This document shows positions 62,647-64,000 of a stretch of 64,000 nt of DNA, piece after piece. Made by a program: the position numbers and the translations under genes. Source of the stretch: Anisakis pegreffii (taxonomy: Eukaryota; Nematoda; Chromadorea; Rhabditida; Anisakidae); assembly GCA_035041965.1 (NCBI GenBank), contig JAPYMA010001508.1, positions 48,790 to 112,789 on the forward strand, written 5' to 3'. Under the pieces are notes generated by a model, which saw only the letters and a list, made by a program, of their open reading frames with translations, had not been told where the DNA came from and made no database searches. The first letter of the stretch is position 1. Each line of letters begins with the position of its first letter.

Positions 62647-62946
62647 TTATGAATGGCATTGCTGCGTATTATACCATATCATCGCAATATTCACAAATGT
62701 CCTCAATTCGGTAATCGTATCAATGACAAACCACAAAGACGGAAGTACTTGAGCGGTCATCTCGAAAACTAAATTTTCGCTAAATATACTCCATTTCATT
62801 TTTCGACTCAAACATTTCGCTACCAGTCGACGACTGTCAATAGCCTCTAACACAATAGCCGTTTGACATGAGATAGCAGCGATATAAATTTCAAATTTCA
62901 AGTGAACTATAAGTGTCGCAGTTTGGTAAACAAATGAAGAATGCAT
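62647..62946 (-). CDS. Open frame of uncertain status, partly hydrophobic
   Basis: An uninterrupted 99-codon minus-strand frame contains LKFEIYIAAISCQTAIVLEA and VLPSLWFVIDTITELRTFVN, so it has hydrophobic segments that could span a membrane. No splice partner, homologous motif or start context supports it strongly. It lies just downstream of another broken frame on the same strand, and the two may be remnants of one gene. Confidence 0.2.
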   Translation of the reverse strand: MHSSFVYQTATLIVHLKFEIYIAAISCQTAIVLEAIDSRRLVAKCLSRKMKWSIFSENLVFEMTAQVLPSLWFVIDTITELRTFVNIAMIWYNTQQCHS

Positions 62947-63027
62947 TGAATGTTTTGGAAATGAGATATCAGTACCGAATGAAAACCTCTCTCAAATGAG
63001 GTTTTTTAATGTTGCTATTGTGGTTTT

Positions 63028-63348
63028 TCATGTTGGTATAACGTCTTTTTTCTCAATCAACTCCAACATGAAATTGGTCAGTTTCTCAGCATCATGCTGG
63101 TCTTTTCTTGGGACTCCAAAAATGGCTTTATAATGCACGCCAAAGAACCATCAGAAGCACTTTTTGTGGTCAAAATTTTCACAAAATGCAAGTTGCTTCA
63201 GTAATCGGATTCCATTAAATTGCACGAAAACGTGTTGTACTAGTTTCTCTTTTATTTCAAACGGAAAAAATGTCACAATCCCATAATGGTTAATGTAAAA
63301 CGAGAGTTTTTTCGTTCTAATTTTGTGACTAATTTCAAAGCATTGCAC
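63028..63348 (-). pseudogene. Protein-like frame interrupted by one stop
   Basis: A minus-strand frame runs from about 63348 through VTFFPFEIKEKLVQHVFVQF and KQLAFCENFDHKKCF, meets TGA at 63151-63153, and continues in the same frame with WFFGVHYKAIFGVPRKD, HDAEKLTNFMLELIEKKDVI to a second stop at 63028. The composition on both sides looks protein-like. I do not recognise the family. A decayed gene or transposon fragment is the simplest reading. Confidence 0.3.
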
Positions 63349-63360
63349 AGCGAGGAATCT

Positions 63361-64000
63361 TAATGAAACTTTCGAAAGAGAATTTTGATCGAATCAAGCA
63401 AATTCTTTTTTTGCCGCTATTTACACAAATTACATGAATATAAATCGGAAACGGCAATGTTTTTCGTGGATAACCAACTATGCAAGGCACAACGGCATCC
63501 ATTCAAACATGAGACAATTAGGTCATTTGGCAAAAACTCATTCAGGAAATTAATCTATTTTTATTTCGAATTCCTCAGCTGAAAGAATCCACTAATTTTT
63601 GTACGTACATTCAATATTCATTTGCGCAATCATTGTCCACACTCTTCCGTGCACTCACTTCGTTTTGCTGTATCGTTTTTATCATTTGCACTGCCGAGCG
63701 AGTAGCCGTGTTTTGCGTAATCTGACGATAAGTTGGCGATTCTCACGCTCTTGTTTCAGCACCTTCCTTTAGCCATATGATGGATCCTAATAACCCCCTG
63801 ATAGTCCACTTGACCGCAATTTTCCAGTCTGGTAAACTAGAAATCCTTGGTGATAGATCGAGAAAATAATTCAGAAATTGATCTCTTGCGATCAAGAAAT
63901 TTTCGGCAAAAAATTCAGCTTGTAACAATGGAATCGATTCTTAGGGTTCGAAGAAACATTTTAAAAATATTGTTGAGCATTCATGAGGGACTTATGAACA
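63361..64000. other. Right edge, no supported gene
   Basis: A 61-codon minus-strand frame (63743-63928, including FLDLSPRISSLPDWKIAVKW) is mildly protein-like but has no supporting splice sites within view. Nothing else is recognised. Confidence 0.3.

Overview
The window looks like nuclear DNA of a nematode, probably a chromadorean. The evidence is AT-rich sequence, many short exons split by small introns with GT..(T/C/A)AG borders, candidate trans-splice acceptors just upstream of start codons, and a jhdm-1 / algn-1 gene pair that I recall being neighbours in Caenorhabditis elegans. All gene models were assembled by eye from open frames, splice sites and intron phase. No transcripts or searches were available.

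Layout: (1) 1-2388 is a tandem array of a 242-bp satellite, nearly ten apparently identical copies, and the flank to about 3150 holds decayed monomers on almost the same period. A degenerate tRNA-like element lies at 3381-3451. (2) 3961-31347, plus strand, carries four genes: a KDM2-type JmjC histone demethylase with a very long low-complexity tail (3961-14257); a small unrecognised coding g​ene (15979-17559); the ER mannosyltransferase ALG1 with a basic insertion and an acidic C-terminal tail (17864-21819); and an NFX1/shuttle-craft type RING, NF-X1 and R3H protein (23293-31347). The first three could form an operon. (3) 32.7-52.3 kb, minus strand, holds four or five related-looking genes for secreted proteins that I cannot assign to any named family. 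Most start with a signal-peptide exon. Three share a motif like PETIWLGGIIPY after the signal peptide. The middles are Thr/Ser/Glu-rich, and three loci end in a helical region closed by a motif like NWGTVKQLIDCL. This cluster is the best candidate for something undescribed. (4) 52.3-64 kb is mostly non-coding as far as I can see, with a few isolated or broken open frames.

The plus-strand genes are housekeeping functions: chromatin demethylation, N-glycan assembly and RNA/transcription control. The minus-strand cluster looks like a fast-evolving secreted family made by local duplication, with one member carrying a stop inside its open frame and another an apparent frameshift next to the conserved motif. 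The satellite lies at the left edge, so the array may continue beyond the window.
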